Shown piece after piece: positions 13,208-13,557 of a stretch of 13,557 nt of DNA. A program made the translations under genes and the position numbers. This stretch comes from a miscellaneous Crenarchaeota group-1 archaeon SG8-32-3 (GTDB taxonomy: Archaea; Thermoproteota; Bathyarchaeia; Bathyarchaeales; Bathycorpusculaceae), in the NCBI GenBank assembly GCA_001273335.1, contig LFWV01000016.1:1-13557 (forward strand), written 5' to 3'. The notes beneath the pieces were generated by a model. It was not told the DNA's origin, ran no database searches, and saw only the letters and a program-made list of their open reading frames with translations. The number at the start of each line of letters is the position of its first letter. Position 1 is the stretch's first letter.

Positions 13208-13557
13208 ATGGCTCGAGAGTTAGCAACAGTAGACCCTCAAGAACGCTTCCTTGAATTCTTCAAAAAAGAAAAATACCGTCAGAAAATCTTGCAGATGGCC
13301 ATAACTGGCGGAGAATCAATAACCGTTGAGTTCGAGGAACTCTTCGGATTTGATCAAAGACTGGCGGAAAAATTGATGGAGAAACCAGACGACTTTCTGC
13401 AGCACGCAGGCAACGCAGCTTACGCTCAACTCGGAATTGAAGACGCTGAATACGCTGCGAAAATTGATAAGCTGACCGTTAGAATTGTGAACTTGTTGGG
13501 CAAAGAACAGTTACGAAAACTAGGCTCGAAGCAGATGGGAAAACTAGTTATGGTTGA
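13208..13557 (+). CDS. mcm: MCM replicative helicase, N-terminal part
   Basis: The gene runs off the window edge; 116 codons are visible. Residues from about 9 (DPQERFLEFFKKEKYRQKI) to 75 form the helical N-terminal A domain. The run ending LRKLGSKQMGKLVMV leads into the first strand of the OB-fold and matches the conserved MCM 'R.l.s.~IGKLV.v' transition. The ATPase part lies beyond the window. MCM is the 3'-5' helicase that unwinds DNA at archaeal forks. ATG 13208 follows the GINS stop by five bases. A GGAG (13191-13194), 13 bases before the ATG and inside the upstream gene, is the nearest ribosome site, so coupled translation is likely. Confidence 0.88.
   Translation, partial: MARELATVDPQERFLEFFKKEKYRQKILQMAITGGESITVEFEELFGFDQRLAEKLMEKPDDFLQHAGNAAYAQLGIEDAEYAAKIDKLTVRIVNLLGKEQLRKLGSKQMGKLVMV

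Noticed and set aside
1..13557. Search by eye for tRNA, rRNA, CRISPR repeats, insertion sequences or integration sites.
   Set aside because: No T-loop GTTCGA-type arm in a cloverleaf context, no regularly spaced repeats, no transposase or integrase motifs were seen. A tRNAscan or CRISPR search could confirm this.

Overview
The window reads as archaeal chromosome. It carries an MCM helicase next to a GINS-like replication protein, a short archaeal-type S-adenosylhomocysteinase, a hexameric-type glutamate dehydrogenase, an SLC41/MgtE-like transporter with PhoU/RCK_C partners, and TATA-box-like promoters close to start codons. Starts are a mix of ATG, GTG and TTG, some with Shine-Dalgarno sites and some apparently leaderless. 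The gene content would suit a Bathyarchaeia-like or related Thermoproteota/TACK lineage. That placement is my inference from family flavour; no rRNA is present. I saw no tRNA, rRNA, CRISPR array, insertion sequence or phage gene.

Layout, left to right. (1) 1-185: 5' end of a membrane protein on the minus strand. (2) 280-2367: a large radical SAM/SPASM protein with an extra N-terminal domain, converging at a small palindrome with a 55-residue minus-strand gene (2423-2590). (3) 2640-3003: a promoter-bearing leader with short overlapping ORFs and inverted repeats, leading into the transporter. (4) 3004-5487: a two-repeat SLC41/MgtE-like cation transporter followed by two tandem, related PhoU-like/RCK_C proteins, probably one transport module. 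(5) 5561-5959: a cysteine-rich zinc-ribbon protein whose reading frame has no ATG, GTG or TTG start. (6) 5960-6490: a small-gene region with a 39-codon ORF, an in-frame UGA continuation, a 51-residue one-helix membrane protein and a terminator-like hairpin. (7) 6493-6795 and 6874-8130 on the minus strand: a two-helix membrane protein and S-adenosylhomocysteinase. (8) 8286-10773: a P-loop kinase-like protein, a PHP phosphoesterase and, convergent with it, an aminoglycoside-phosphotransferase-fold protein. The first and third correspond to two halves that are fused in many bacteria. (9) 10774-11277: regulatory DNA with a perfect 7-bp inverted repeat beside a TATA box and a 37-residue gene. (10) 11278-12525: glutamate dehydrogenase. 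(11) 12648 to the end: GINS-like protein and the start of MCM, a replication operon.

Most large genes are ordinary archaeal housekeeping or conserved genes. The unusual signals are the apparent AUA start of the zinc-ribbon gene, the transporter leader region, the split kinase/phosphotransferase/PHP cluster, the palindrome at 10888-10903, and several very short genes that ordinary gene calling would miss.
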